This document shows, piece after piece, positions 26,041 to 34,651 of a stretch of 38,280 nucleotides of DNA. The stretch is taken from positions 1 through 38,280 of the forward strand of contig NZ_JAFLWA010000045.1 in the NCBI RefSeq assembly GCF_017316125.1. The letters are read 5' to 3'. Source of the DNA: Enterococcus sp. DIV0660C. Its GTDB lineage: Bacteria; Bacillota; Bacilli; Lactobacillales; Enterococcaceae. The notes under the pieces were generated by a model that was not told the origin of the DNA, searched no databases, and saw nothing but the letters and a program-made list of their open reading frames with translations. How positions within the stretch are numbered: the first letter of the stretch is position 1; the number at the start of each line of letters is the position of its first letter. A program made the translations under genes and the position numbers.

Positions 26041-27515
26041 GCTTGATCCCCCTTCACTGAAAGTTCTTTAAGTGGTTCTTTTTTCTTTAAGAAGAAAGCA
26101 ATAACAAAGCCAATGATCCCAAAAATAATCGCTACTACAAATGCAGCATGATAGCCAGATAAAGTTGCATTGATTGCTTGGTCTTTATAAGCCAATGGTG
26201 TTGCTTTTAATATTTCTTTGTCAGGTAAATTGTCTTTTGTAACATTGGTCAATACACTAATCAAAATTGCCGTACCGATTGAACTAGCAATTTGACGGAA
26301 AGTATTATTGACCGCCGTACCATGACTAATCAAATTATTTGGTAAAGCATTCATACCTGAAGTTGTAACTGGCATCATAACCATTGAGATCCCAAACATC
26401 CGAATCGCGTATAAAAGCACGATATAAACGACTGGTGTTGTTTCTGTTAAAAATGCAAATGGTGCAGTAGCGGCAGTTAAAATAAACATACCTGTAATAG
26501 CTAAACGTTTTGCACCATGTTTGTCAAAAATCATCCCAGTGATTGGCATCATTGCCCCCATGATCAATGCACCTGGAAGTAACATCAATCCTGAATGAAA
26601 GGCTGACTCTCCACGAATATTTTGAATATACAAAGGAACAACCATTTCCGCGCCAACCATCGCCATATTGGTTACTCCAGCTAAAATAGCTGCAATAGTA
26701 AATGTTGTTGATTTAAAGACCCGAAGTTCCAAGAAAGGATGTTCTAGACGCAACTGACGTAATGAGAATAAGATAATAAAAAGAACCCCAACAATCAAGA
26801 AGCCAATTACTTGGACACTTCCCCAACCTTCGTTGCCTACACTAGAAAATCCATAAAGTAAGCTACCAAATCCGATTGTTGATAATATTGCTGAAAGTAA
26901 ATCAATACTTGGATTTGACAACGGAATCACGCTCTTCATCAAGAAGATTGCCAACACTAAAACTAATACAACGATTGGAATAATCATCCCAAACAAATCA
27001 CGCCATTGATAATTATCAATGATGTAACCAGATAACGTTGGGCCTAATGCTGGTGCAAGTCCAATCACAATTCCAGACATTCCCATCGCAGAACCTCTTT
27101 TTTCTGGCGGGAATATCGATAACATAATATTTTGCAATAATGGCATTGAAACACCAACACCTGCAGCTTGAATCAAACGGCCAATCAATAAGGTAGAAAA
27201 ATTAGGTGCGATATAGCAAGTAATTGTTCCAATTAAAAATACCGTCATTGCTGAAAGATATAAACTGCGTGAGCTGAACTTGTTAATCAACCAAGCGGTA
27301 ATAGGGATCATGATCCCATTCACTAATAAAAATCCTGTTGTTAACCACTGTACATCTGAAGCTGTGATATCAAAAGCTTTCATTAACGTAGGAAAAGCTG
27401 TTGTCAACAGCGTTTGATTCAATACGGTACAAAAGGTACCAATTAGTAAAACAACCACTAGTAATGAGCGGTTATATGGTTTGCCGTAAATATCTACGGG
27501 CTGTTTTTTACTCAT
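26037..27515 (-). CDS. LmrB-like MFS multidrug exporter (DHA2 family)
   Basis: Proton-coupled exporter of 492 residues with about 14 membrane helices. It shows the family pattern: motif-C-like GIVIGLAPALGPTLSGYI in helix 5, WLTTGFLLVNGIMIP, and GTAVNNTFRQIASSIGTA near helix 12. It resembles LmrB/EmrB/QacA-type proteins linked to lincomycin and other drug efflux. Substrates are not deducible. Divergent from the MerR regulator, with which it shares a promoter region. Confidence 0.88.
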   Translation of the reverse strand: MSKKQPVDIYGKPYNRSLLVVVLLIGTFCTVLNQTLLTTAFPTLMKAFDITASDVQWLTTGFLLVNGIMIPITAWLINKFSSRSLYLSAMTVFLIGTITCYIAPNFSTLLIGRLIQAAGVGVSMPLLQNIMLSIFPPEKRGSAMGMSGIVIGLAPALGPTLSGYIIDNYQWRDLFGMIIPIVVLVLVLAIFLMKSVIPLSNPSIDLLSAILSTIGFGSLLYGFSSVGNEGWGSVQVIGFLIVGVLFIILFSLRQLRLEHPFLELRVFKSTTFTIAAILAGVTNMAMVGAEMVVPLYIQNIRGESAFHSGLMLLPGALIMGAMMPITGMIFDKHGAKRLAITGMFILTAATAPFAFLTETTPVVYIVLLYAIRMFGISMVMMPVTTSGMNALPNNLISHGTAVNNTFRQIASSIGTAILISVLTNVTKDNLPDKEILKATPLAYKDQAINATLSGYHAAFVVAIIFGIIGFVIAFFLKKKEPLKELSVKGDQA

Positions 27516-27557
27516 GTGTCTCCTTCTTTCTAATTATTTTTGCGAAATCACTAGAAT

Positions 27558-27619
27558 ACTTTATTCCTAATCAGATAGTTTGTCAACCTACTTGACACAA
27601 AAGTCAACAAAAGTATAAT
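27558..27619. promoter_or_regulatory. divergent exporter/MerR promoters with GTCAA repeats
   Basis: Exporter promoter (minus): TTGACA (plus 27581-27586), 17 bp, TAAAGT (plus 27558-27563). merR promoter (plus): TTGACA (27592-27597), 16 bp, TATAAT (27614-27619). The two -35 boxes form an inverted repeat, GTCAA-N5-TTGAC, with a further GTCAA 6 bp on. One bound regulator could therefore cover both promoters. Confidence 0.7.
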
Positions 27620-27653
27620 TAAAGAAAGAAGAAGGTCAAAAGGAGTGACAAAA

Positions 27654-28127
27654 GTGATTCATAACCACCTCAAAGAACTATTAAAAAATGATCATTTGCT
27701 TGTTGGTATCAGTGAACTTAGTGAACTTGTTGGTGTTTCTCCACGTCAATTGCGTTATTGGGAAAAGAAAGGTTTTATTCAATCTGTCGAAACCGATTCC
27801 AACGGACCAAGAAAATATCGATTGCCTACAGTTGTTAAGGTTGAAATCATCAAACAGTATCTGGACGAAGGATATACGTTGACAAAAGCTGTTGAAAAAG
27901 CAACTGCTCATATCCAAAAAATGCACCATGTTCGCAAAGTTTTTTCAAAATGTATCAAAGAAATCGAGTTGTTCGATCAGCGCTACACAGCAATTTCTTT
28001 TGGAGATTTCAAAGAAGATGATTCCCAAATTTACATTATTCATGATGATAAAACAGATGAATTAACGTATAAAATCGTCCCTATAGCTGAGAATGTAGAT
28101 ATTAAGAAATTAGTCAGAGAAGCTTAG
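27654..28127 (+). CDS. MerR-family regulator of the exporter
   Basis: Regulator of 157 residues. The MerR helix-turn-helix (about 17-60: VGISELSELVGVSPRQLRYWEKKGFI) is followed by a helical linker and a small C-terminal domain. Start chosen as GTG 27654, 8 bp after AAAAGGAG; an upstream GTG at 27645 lies inside that ribosome site. Divergent from the exporter it probably controls. Confidence 0.85.
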   Translation: MIHNHLKELLKNDHLLVGISELSELVGVSPRQLRYWEKKGFIQSVETDSNGPRKYRLPTVVKVEIIKQYLDEGYTLTKAVEKATAHIQKMHHVRKVFSKCIKEIELFDQRYTAISFGDFKEDDSQIYIIHDDKTDELTYKIVPIAENVDIKKLVREA

Positions 28128-28136
28128 TCTTATCCA

Positions 28137-28215
28137 CTCAAAATAAATTTCAATAATTTGGAACACTCATTTTCTTCCTCGACTCAATTTATTTTGAGAA
28201 TAAGTGAGTGGTTCT
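28137..28215. terminator. complex terminator between merR and xylB
   Basis: CTCAAAATAAATT (28137-28149) pairs perfectly with AATTTATTTTGAG (28186-28198). A competing stem, GAACACTCA with the later GTGAGTGGTTC, leads straight into a T run. The two folds are mutually exclusive. Confidence 0.65.
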
Positions 28216-28220
28216 TTTTT

Positions 28221-29735
28221 TTACTCTTTTCCCCCTTTTTCCTCATCAAATACACGTAACTGGTGACTCAGTTCCTTCGTCTGTCCATAAACTTGTTGAT
28301 AAATTGAATAAATTTTTTGATATACTCGAACATTATCAGTATTTGGCGTTGCTACTTTATGATAACTAACAAAAATTTCTGTACAATTTTCCAGCGAATC
28401 AAACCATCCGACTCCTACTGCCGCAATCATCGCAGCACCCATACTTGGTCCTTCTTCAACAGCCAGACCAAAAATGTCTACATCAAAAACATCAGCTTGG
28501 ATTTGTGCCCATTCTTTATTTTTTGCACCTCCACCAACGGAAATAACTTGAGTAAATGTTTGTTGTAGCATCTCTTCGAGCAATAATTGAATGTCTTTCA
28601 AGGAAAAAGTGATTCCTTCAACCACTGCACGCATAAAATGTGGAAATGTATGTTTCGTATCAATCCCTAAAAAACTCCCTCTAATGTGGCCATCAGAATG
28701 AGGTGTCCTTTCTCCTATGATATATGGTGTAAAGAGCAAGCCATTCGCTCCTGGCGAAATCTGTTCAATTTCAGATAGCGCTTCTGAAAAACTCTTCTCT
28801 TGAGCAAATGTTTGCTTCATCCACTGCAAACTATATCCTGCTGCCAAGGTGACACCCATCAAATAATAGCTATCAGAAACTGCATGATCAAACCAATGAA
28901 GTTTTCCAGTAGTTTGTTTTTGACTCTTACCACAAGTCAAAAATACACCTGAAGTACCGATACTCACTAACCCTTTTTCTGAAGAAAAAATCCCCGCACT
29001 TAGCGCTGCACAAGCATTGTCTGCCGCTCCAGCCATAACTTTTACTTTTTGATTGATTCTCACATCGTCTAAAGACTCAAGCAGCAACATCCCTACACAC
29101 TTTGTCGATTCGACTAATGGCGGGAAATATATTGATGGAATGCCGAAGATTTCAGCAATTTCTTCTGACCAAGATCGTTGTTCAAAATCCAACAACAAAG
29201 TTCCTGCTGCATCTGAAAAATCCATGTTTATTTTTCCAGTCAAACGATATCTCAAATAATCTTTAGGTAATAAAATATGGCGAACTTTCGACCATATTTC
29301 TGGTTCATTTTTCTTTACCCACAATATTTTTGGGAGAGTAAAGCCTTCCACAACTTGGTTTTTTGTAATTTCTAAAAGCTGGTCTCCACAACTTTCCTTA
29401 ATCTGTTCACACTCCAGACTTGTACGAACATCATTCCACAAAATAGCTGGACGTAATACCTGCTTTTGTTCATCTAATAAAACTAGACTATGCATTTGCC
29501 CCGAAAAACTTATTCCTTTTAGATTTTCACTGAAATCTGCTATCTCCACTACAAACCTTCTTAATACTTTTTGTAAAGTAAGGAACCAATCATCTGGATT
29601 TTGCTCACTCCAGCCAGTCTTTTTCTGAAAAAAAGAATAACTCTCACTTGCACAGGCTACGACCTCTCCACTTCTATTAGTCACGATTCCTTTTAGTGAA
29701 CTAGTCCCCAAATCAATTCCTACCACATATTCCAT
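28221..29735 (-). CDS. xylB: xylulokinase
   Basis: FGGY-family kinase of about 504 residues that would phosphorylate D-xylulose to xylulose-5-phosphate. Visible: GIDLGTSSLKGIV at the N terminus, FSGQMHSLVLLD typical of XylB, GAADNACAALSAGI, and the C-terminal ATP-site VGGGAKNKEWAQIQADV. GGAGG (29747-29751) is too close to the ATG at 29744, so 29735 or the preceding TTG is preferred. No xylose isomerase, transporter or regulator adjoins it; it may act on another ketose or pentitol product. Confidence 0.82.
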   Translation of the reverse strand: MEYVVGIDLGTSSLKGIVTNRSGEVVACASESYSFFQKKTGWSEQNPDDWFLTLQKVLRRFVVEIADFSENLKGISFSGQMHSLVLLDEQKQVLRPAILWNDVRTSLECEQIKESCGDQLLEITKNQVVEGFTLPKILWVKKNEPEIWSKVRHILLPKDYLRYRLTGKINMDFSDAAGTLLLDFEQRSWSEEIAEIFGIPSIYFPPLVESTKCVGMLLLESLDDVRINQKVKVMAGAADNACAALSAGIFSSEKGLVSIGTSGVFLTCGKSQKQTTGKLHWFDHAVSDSYYLMGVTLAAGYSLQWMKQTFAQEKSFSEALSEIEQISPGANGLLFTPYIIGERTPHSDGHIRGSFLGIDTKHTFPHFMRAVVEGITFSLKDIQLLLEEMLQQTFTQVISVGGGAKNKEWAQIQADVFDVDIFGLAVEEGPSMGAAMIAAVGVGWFDSLENCTEIFVSYHKVATPNTDNVRVYQKIYSIYQQVYGQTKELSHQLRVFDEEKGGKE

Positions 29736-29842
29736 CAAATCCATTCCCTCCTCTGATCACTCAAACAAACAATTTTAATTCCTTTCATCATGTAGTTACG
29801 CCTTTTTTCATTTTTGTGTGTCAAAAAAGTAGATTTTTTTAC

Positions 29843-29890
29843 AAAAAAACTGGAACAAACAATGTACGCATCATTTGTCCCATTTTTTTG
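29843..29890 (-). terminator. terminator of the sortase gene
   Basis: GGGACAAA and TTTGTTCC arms on the minus strand (plus 29852-29881), followed by a T run, lie just after the sortase stop. Confidence 0.75.
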
Positions 29891-29893
29891 ATT

Positions 29894-31048
29894 CTATTCA
29901 ACAATAAATTTTCGATTATCAACTATTAGTTGTTTCACTCTTTTTCTTCTACTAATAAATAACATAGCTGACTCTTTTTTCTTTTTCACACCAAACTTAA
30001 TCTTGACGTTGTTATGGGATACATCAACTAATTGATATTGTCCGCCTGGCAATTGTTTAAATTCTACTTTACCAAACTGATTACTTGTTGATTCAATCGG
30101 TTCACCCTCTCTAAAAACCAATCGTCCTTTTTGCATTAAGCGAAAAGTTGATCCTGTTACTGGTAATTCGGATGTGTTACGTATAATAAAAGAAAAATCA
30201 AATGTTTTTTGACTTAATTGATGATGATAAATCAAACGATACACCAAATAAATCAAAAATAGTGTGGCAACAATCACACCAATCAAAATCAAAACATAAC
30301 GCAAAATTCGCCATTGATTTCCTTTTATTTCACTCACTTTTACGGATTCATTATAAGGAATACGGTAACCCGTAACCAATAAACGGTGAGAATTAACCAT
30401 GTATGGTGTACAAGTTAACAATGTAACTAGATCTCTGTCTTCTTGAATCGATAATGAAGAAGTATCATCTGGTGTCACCACCTCAATGTTCTCGACTTGG
30501 TAAGCTAATTTTTTATCTAAGACTGTCAAAATAAACTGATCCCCAATTTTCATTTCTTCTAAATCAGTAAAGAACAGACGATTGGGTAAACCCGAATGTG
30601 CCGAAATAACAGAATGCGTCGATTTCCCACCGGTAGGAAAAGATGTCCCTTGTAAAACGCCTGCACCGATTTCTAAAACATCAGTAGTTGTTTCATCATA
30701 AAGTGGTAAATGGATATTGATTTTAGGAATATTGATGCTACCAATTAATTCAGCCTGCACACTTTCTCCCTTTTTTTCATCATTAAAAGGGTCAGAACCA
30801 GGATTGAGCCCATTTTTTCGTAAGCGTTCATTTTCCATTGTCATTTTTTGTTGTAAAGAAGCAGTTTCTTCAACTGATTTCTTCTGCGCCTGCTCAATTC
30901 TTTTTTGATCAATCAATCCATTCAGCGAATCAACATAAAAAGGATAGAGTGCAATCAGTAATCCTAGGAGGATTACGAATAACAATGTTATTTTTAACAA
31001 TAATGTTCTAATCTTTTGTTTCCTTTTAAATGGCTTTTCATTTTTCAT
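29894..31048 (-). CDS. class C sortase with SpaA-like C-terminal tail
   Basis: The ATG at 31048 follows AAGGGGGCGG and gives 384 residues, longer than usual for class C sortases. Membrane helix about 16-38, lid motif DPF (86-88), catalytic His151 (SAHSGLP), Cys213 (TLLTCTPY), Arg222 and a second helix about 249-270 identify a pilus-type sortase. The remaining 110 residues look like a SpaA/Cna-B-type beta domain (GSTFRLMQKGRLVF, GKVEFKQLPGGQYQLVDV) and contain LPVTG (295-299). Usual topology puts this tail in the cytoplasm, which is odd for such a domain. No intact pilin gene adjoins it. Confidence 0.85.
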   Translation of the reverse strand: MKNEKPFKRKQKIRTLLLKITLLFVILLGLLIALYPFYVDSLNGLIDQKRIEQAQKKSVEETASLQQKMTMENERLRKNGLNPGSDPFNDEKKGESVQAELIGSINIPKINIHLPLYDETTTDVLEIGAGVLQGTSFPTGGKSTHSVISAHSGLPNRLFFTDLEEMKIGDQFILTVLDKKLAYQVENIEVVTPDDTSSLSIQEDRDLVTLLTCTPYMVNSHRLLVTGYRIPYNESVKVSEIKGNQWRILRYVLILIGVIVATLFLIYLVYRLIYHHQLSQKTFDFSFIIRNTSELPVTGSTFRLMQKGRLVFREGEPIESTSNQFGKVEFKQLPGGQYQLVDVSHNNVKIKFGVKKKKESAMLFISRRKRVKQLIVDNRKFIVE

Positions 31049-31143
31049 ATGTCCGCCCCCTTTGGTACCCTTTTCATTTATCATTACATAGTTAGTAACC
31101 TTTTTCAATAATAGAAAGAAATTTCAATTTTCTTTCAAAATTC

Positions 31144-31195
31144 TTGCCTCCGTTTTCAATTGGCTTTATCATATAACTAATTCATCCAATTGAAA
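31144..31195 (+). promoter_or_regulatory. promoter of the membrane protein gene with flanking inverted repeat
   Basis: TTGCCT (31144-31149), 17 bp, TATCAT (31167-31172). TTTCAATTGG (31154-31163) and CCAATTGAAA (31186-31195) are exact inverse complements around the -10; the second overlaps the ribosome site. It could be an operator. Confidence 0.5.
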
Positions 31196-31207
31196 GGAGC
31201 TTTCTAT

Positions 31208-32887
31208 TTGAAAAAAATCAGACCTTTTATGGTGATTAGTTTGATTGCACTTATTTTTGTTCTTCCACATTTATTTACACATAAACTGATCCTTGGCGCA
31301 GATGCTTCTTTTCATTATAATCGCTTTTACGAAACAGCTCAGCAAATTAAAAATCACAACTTTCATTACTTTACTTCCATTTATGGTTTCCAGCAAAGTG
31401 GTCGGATTGTCAATGCTGTTTACGGTCCATTTTTTGCTTATTTTCAAGGGCTACTTGTCCTGATCTCTGGTAGTTGGTTTCATTACCAAATACTTTCTAA
31501 TTTTCTTTTATACTTGATAGCTGGTTGCTCTATGATTGTTTTATTGAAGTATGCGAAAGTCCAAGATTCGATTGCTATACCGATTGCTGTCATTTTTATG
31601 AGTACTTATTCCATACAATATTGGGCAATCAATCAAGGATTTACTAGCTGGGGAACCGCGTTTTTTCCTTTGTGCTTACTCCCCATCGTTGATTTTGTCG
31701 TTAACAAAAGGTTTCCTTTGAAAAAAGTAGCAGTTTCTATAGCTATAATGACCCAGATTCATTTACTTTCAACTATCATGCTTATTTTAATGTATGTACC
31801 TTTTTATATCACTTTCTTTTTTTCGCAAACAAATCGTGGAAGTCAATTAATACAACTTGGAAAATCAATTTTACTTTACCTCTGCCTGACTGCAAACGTT
31901 TGGGCTAGTTTACTAATTGTCTATACTGGAAATGAAATTTTAGCACCATTCGTTAATAAAAACATGAGCGAAAAAGCGATTGATCTCGGTGGAAGTTATT
32001 GGCTACGCTATCCAGGAATCTTTCCTATTATTTTAGCTATAGGCGTTCTGTTATTAATTTTATTCTGGAAAAAGCTAACACTCTTTGAGAAATTACTCTT
32101 TGGAACAAGCTTGTTCTTCTTGCTTCTCTCAACCAGTTTGGTGCCTTGGACGACATTGGTAGCAAAAGGTGTCCCTTTTGTTCGTTTGATTCAATTTCCT
32201 TTTCGTTTTTTTGTGCCTTTCACGCTACTATTTTTGCTACTCTTTGCATTGGTCTCCAGCCATTGGCATTCTCAGAAATGGCTGAAGATAATCAGTATAT
32301 TTATAGTGATTATTTGTACTGGTCAAACTGTCCAAACTCTCTCTAGCCACTTAGCCCAGTGGGAACAAACAAAATTTGTCAGCAGACATACTTATTTATT
32401 TGAGAATCAAGCCGACACGAGAAAAACATTTTTTAATAAAGATTTAGCAACCAGTTTGTTTGCTTTTCAAAAAACAACACCAGATTATCTACCAATCTAT
32501 CAAGCAACAACTGCAAATAAATATGATCGTTATAGTCAAGATATTCTAGATAATGAAACAAAATATATCAAGAGTTATTCAAAAGGTGATTTAACTGTTA
32601 AATGGAAAAATACGGGAACCGAAACAGTCAAACTACCAATTATTGTCTATGATCGAACAAGATTAGTTCGAAATGGCCATACGATCACAGACTATCAATT
32701 AACTGATATTGGCACGCCCATTATCAAGCAGCACAAAGGTATTAACAAAGTGACGATTCATTATTCTCCACCGTTCTATTTTTATGTTTCTCTTGTCATC
32801 TGTCTTGTCGCTTGGGGAATTCTATTTTTGTCTCCTATTTATGAAAAATATACGCTTTGGCGCAAAAAAAAGGAATTATTCAAGTAG
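31208..32887 (+). CDS. polytopic membrane protein, GT-C/PTPS-related type
   Basis: Protein of 559 residues starting at TTG 31208, about 8 bp after AAAGGAG; the upstream in-frame TTG overlaps that site. About 10-11 membrane helices in the first 370 residues are followed by an extracytoplasmic domain (about 385-525) and a final helix. The first outside loop has GADASFHYNRFYE, an acidic-aromatic motif common in GT-C glycosyltransferase-like proteins and the PTPS-related membrane family. It might glycosylate or modify envelope polymers; substrate unknown. Divergent from the sortase. Confidence 0.65.
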   Translation: MKKIRPFMVISLIALIFVLPHLFTHKLILGADASFHYNRFYETAQQIKNHNFHYFTSIYGFQQSGRIVNAVYGPFFAYFQGLLVLISGSWFHYQILSNFLLYLIAGCSMIVLLKYAKVQDSIAIPIAVIFMSTYSIQYWAINQGFTSWGTAFFPLCLLPIVDFVVNKRFPLKKVAVSIAIMTQIHLLSTIMLILMYVPFYITFFFSQTNRGSQLIQLGKSILLYLCLTANVWASLLIVYTGNEILAPFVNKNMSEKAIDLGGSYWLRYPGIFPIILAIGVLLLILFWKKLTLFEKLLFGTSLFFLLLSTSLVPWTTLVAKGVPFVRLIQFPFRFFVPFTLLFLLLFALVSSHWHSQKWLKIISIFIVIICTGQTVQTLSSHLAQWEQTKFVSRHTYLFENQADTRKTFFNKDLATSLFAFQKTTPDYLPIYQATTANKYDRYSQDILDNETKYIKSYSKGDLTVKWKNTGTETVKLPIIVYDRTRLVRNGHTITDYQLTDIGTPIIKQHKGINKVTIHYSPPFYFYVSLVICLVAWGILFLSPIYEKYTLWRKKKELFK

Positions 32888-32930
32888 TTATTGTCCCCTT
32901 CAACAAGAAGTCATTCACACATATAAGTTC

Positions 32931-32983
32931 AACAAGTCCCCTTATGGTTATGTTTCTCAACTACCGTAAGGGGACTTGTTGTT
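32931..32983 (+). terminator. long inverted repeat after the membrane protein gene
   Basis: AACAAGTCCCCTTA (32931-32944) and TAAGGGGACTTGTT (32967-32980) are perfect complements with a 22-base loop. The following T run is short, so it may be a terminator or an RNA stability element. Confidence 0.55.
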
Positions 32984-33073
32984 TAAATTATCTAACTTAG
33001 TAAAAAGGAACCATTTAAAAGTGACAGTAGTTCTTTCATTCTGAAACGAGAGGTGGATGAATGAGCTTTTAGT

Positions 33074-33349
33074 TTACTTTCTTCGTTTCTTTCCCAAAAC
33101 AAGTAAAACTGTGATAATAATCAAGATGATTTCTGCCACGACCAATTCAACATAAACATTTTCTCCAAGAGATACCAAGAATTGATTCTCTACGCTTTCA
33201 ACCAACTTTTCTTTACTAGATGACGGGTAACTAGCTGAACTCTGTTCTACCTTGTTCTCTTCAGATGATTCATCAATCGTTTCTTCTGTTTTCAGAACAT
33301 AAAATTTTACTTTACCTTTTGTATCTGTAGCAATCAATCGGTCATGCAT
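33074..33349 (-). CDS. small protein with degenerate cell-wall sorting signal
   Basis: ORF of 91 residues. The first 20 residues (IATDTKGKVKFYVLK) resemble the end of a pilin SpaA domain. A Ser/Glu-rich linker follows, then LVSLGE (a sorting motif LPxTGE with Pro and Thr replaced), a hydrophobic helix and a KKRRK tail. It therefore looks like the C-terminal stub of a surface protein. There is no signal peptide, a stop codon lies directly before the ATG, and the ribosome site is weak. It is probably a relic, although a small membrane protein cannot be excluded. Confidence 0.45.
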   Translation of the reverse strand: MHDRLIATDTKGKVKFYVLKTEETIDESSEENKVEQSSASYPSSSKEKLVESVENQFLVSLGENVYVELVVAEIILIIITVLLVLGKKRRK

Positions 33350-33709
33350 TCACTATGTCTCTTCTTCCGATTTATGAAAGCTCCTCTTCATTCAAATTCT
33401 TGTCCTCTTTTTAGTTGACTACTAGTATTCACTTGAAAAAAATCATTATTATTTAGAATAAATATTGCCAATGTTAAAACAATAGAATCTCTTATGAATT
33501 ATGGACGATCTAGAAAAATTGAGATATTTGGCATTCATGAGTCCTACGTATTTTCCAACAATGAGCGCTTACCTCTGTATTCCATTTTATAGATTAAACT
33601 TATCCATATGCACAAAAAAAGAAATATCTTTATGTTTATAGATGATTCATATTTTTGCACTCTATAAATGTCTTTTAAAAAATCAGTTATCATGAATAAA
33701 ATATCACAA
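33350..33709. other. gene-poor AT-rich stretch
   Basis: No convincing gene is seen. A 52-codon open run on the plus strand (33437-33592, with an ATG at 33494 and ending RLPLYSIL) has no ribosome site. On the minus strand all frames are broken by stops. It could be eroded remains of a surface-protein gene whose 3' end is the neighbouring stub. Confidence 0.4.
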
Positions 33710-33745
33710 AAAACTACCGACTAAAATTTTCTAGTCGGTAGTTTT
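33710..33745 (-). terminator. terminator of malT-mapP
   Basis: AAAACTACCGACTA (33710-33723) pairs with TAGTCGGTAGTTTT (33732-33745), with T on the minus-strand side. Confidence 0.88.
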
Positions 33746-33784
33746 CATAATAGTTGGTCATCTTTTCATCAACCATGTATTTGT

Positions 33785-34615
33785 TTAAAATTTAGCGATT
33801 TCTATCTCAATTCCAAAGTGATCACTAATGATTGGAGCATTTTCTCCATCAAATACAATTTGATGGGAATAAACAATACTAGTTTCTGGAACAAAAATAT
33901 AATCAATTCTTAATTTCCGAGTATTCTCTTTCCACCCATCGATTGCTTGCTCTACTGTTGCTTCACCATTCTTTGTTTTCGCTGTGGAATAGCTGTCTAT
34001 TATTGCAAGTGGACTTTTTTCAACAAGTAAGTAACCTGCTTCTTGCGCTGGATTATTAAAATCCCCAAGTAAGAAAAGCGGCTTATTCTCCGTTAATAAT
34101 CGTTGTTCTAGCTGTTGCCATTCAAAAGCAAAACCGGAATTTTTATCCTGCCACCAAGAAAAGTGAGTACTTACAACACAAATTTCTTTTCCTTGGAATA
34201 ACGTATTGCCAATTAGTAACTTTCTCGTTCGATAATCTTGATAGTTACTTGTTTCAGATACGATCATTGCCTCACTTGTCAAAGGATTTTTTGAAAGTAG
34301 CGCATTTCCTTCTTCGTAAATATCATAGCCAATATGACTCATGTCCCAACTCCAATAATAGGAGCGTCCTTCCATTGCTAATTTTTTGATTAAACAATAG
34401 GCAAAATTATCTTCATGGATACTTTTTTGTCCACTTACTGAACAAAAATTAACAAGGTCACTCTGAGAAACAACAGCTGACTCCACTAGTTGATTCACTT
34501 CTTGCAATGCAATGATATCATAGTCTGCTTCCACAATTTTCTCAACTAATTGTTGTAACTTCCGTTCCGCCTCATCTTCTAGCCAACTATGTGTATTTAG
34601 TGTGAGCAAATTCAT
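33785..34615 (-). CDS. mapP: maltose 6'-phosphate phosphatase
   Basis: Endonuclease/exonuclease/phosphatase-fold metal enzyme of 276 residues. Motifs: LTLNTHS at the start, metal-binding Glu in IALQEVNQ, STHFSWW, GDFNNP, and the terminal ISDHFGI with the catalytic His. In E. faecalis the gene directly downstream of malT encodes MapP, which dephosphorylates maltose 6'-phosphate so that MalP can act. Here it lies 36 bp after malT on the same strand, the same arrangement. The ATG follows AAAGGGG. The function comes from this conserved context and fold, not from sequence alone. Confidence 0.85.
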   Translation of the reverse strand: MNLLTLNTHSWLEDEAERKLQQLVEKIVEADYDIIALQEVNQLVESAVVSQSDLVNFCSVSGQKSIHEDNFAYCLIKKLAMEGRSYYWSWDMSHIGYDIYEEGNALLSKNPLTSEAMIVSETSNYQDYRTRKLLIGNTLFQGKEICVVSTHFSWWQDKNSGFAFEWQQLEQRLLTENKPLFLLGDFNNPAQEAGYLLVEKSPLAIIDSYSTAKTKNGEATVEQAIDGWKENTRKLRIDYIFVPETSIVYSHQIVFDGENAPIISDHFGIEIEIAKF

Positions 34616-34651
34616 TTATCTGACCCCTTTTTCATTTCACAAGTATTCAAT

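Noticed and set aside
30150-30166. LPVTG in the sortase tail as a true sorting signal
   Set aside because: It is not followed by a hydrophobic helix and basic tail, so it is not a standard cell-wall anchor; kept only as part of the tail finding.
33057-33155. 32-codon plus-strand ORF (MNELLVYFLRFF) behind GAGAGGTGG
   Set aside because: Entirely antisense to the small anchored protein and with the ribosome site touching the ATG; no other support.
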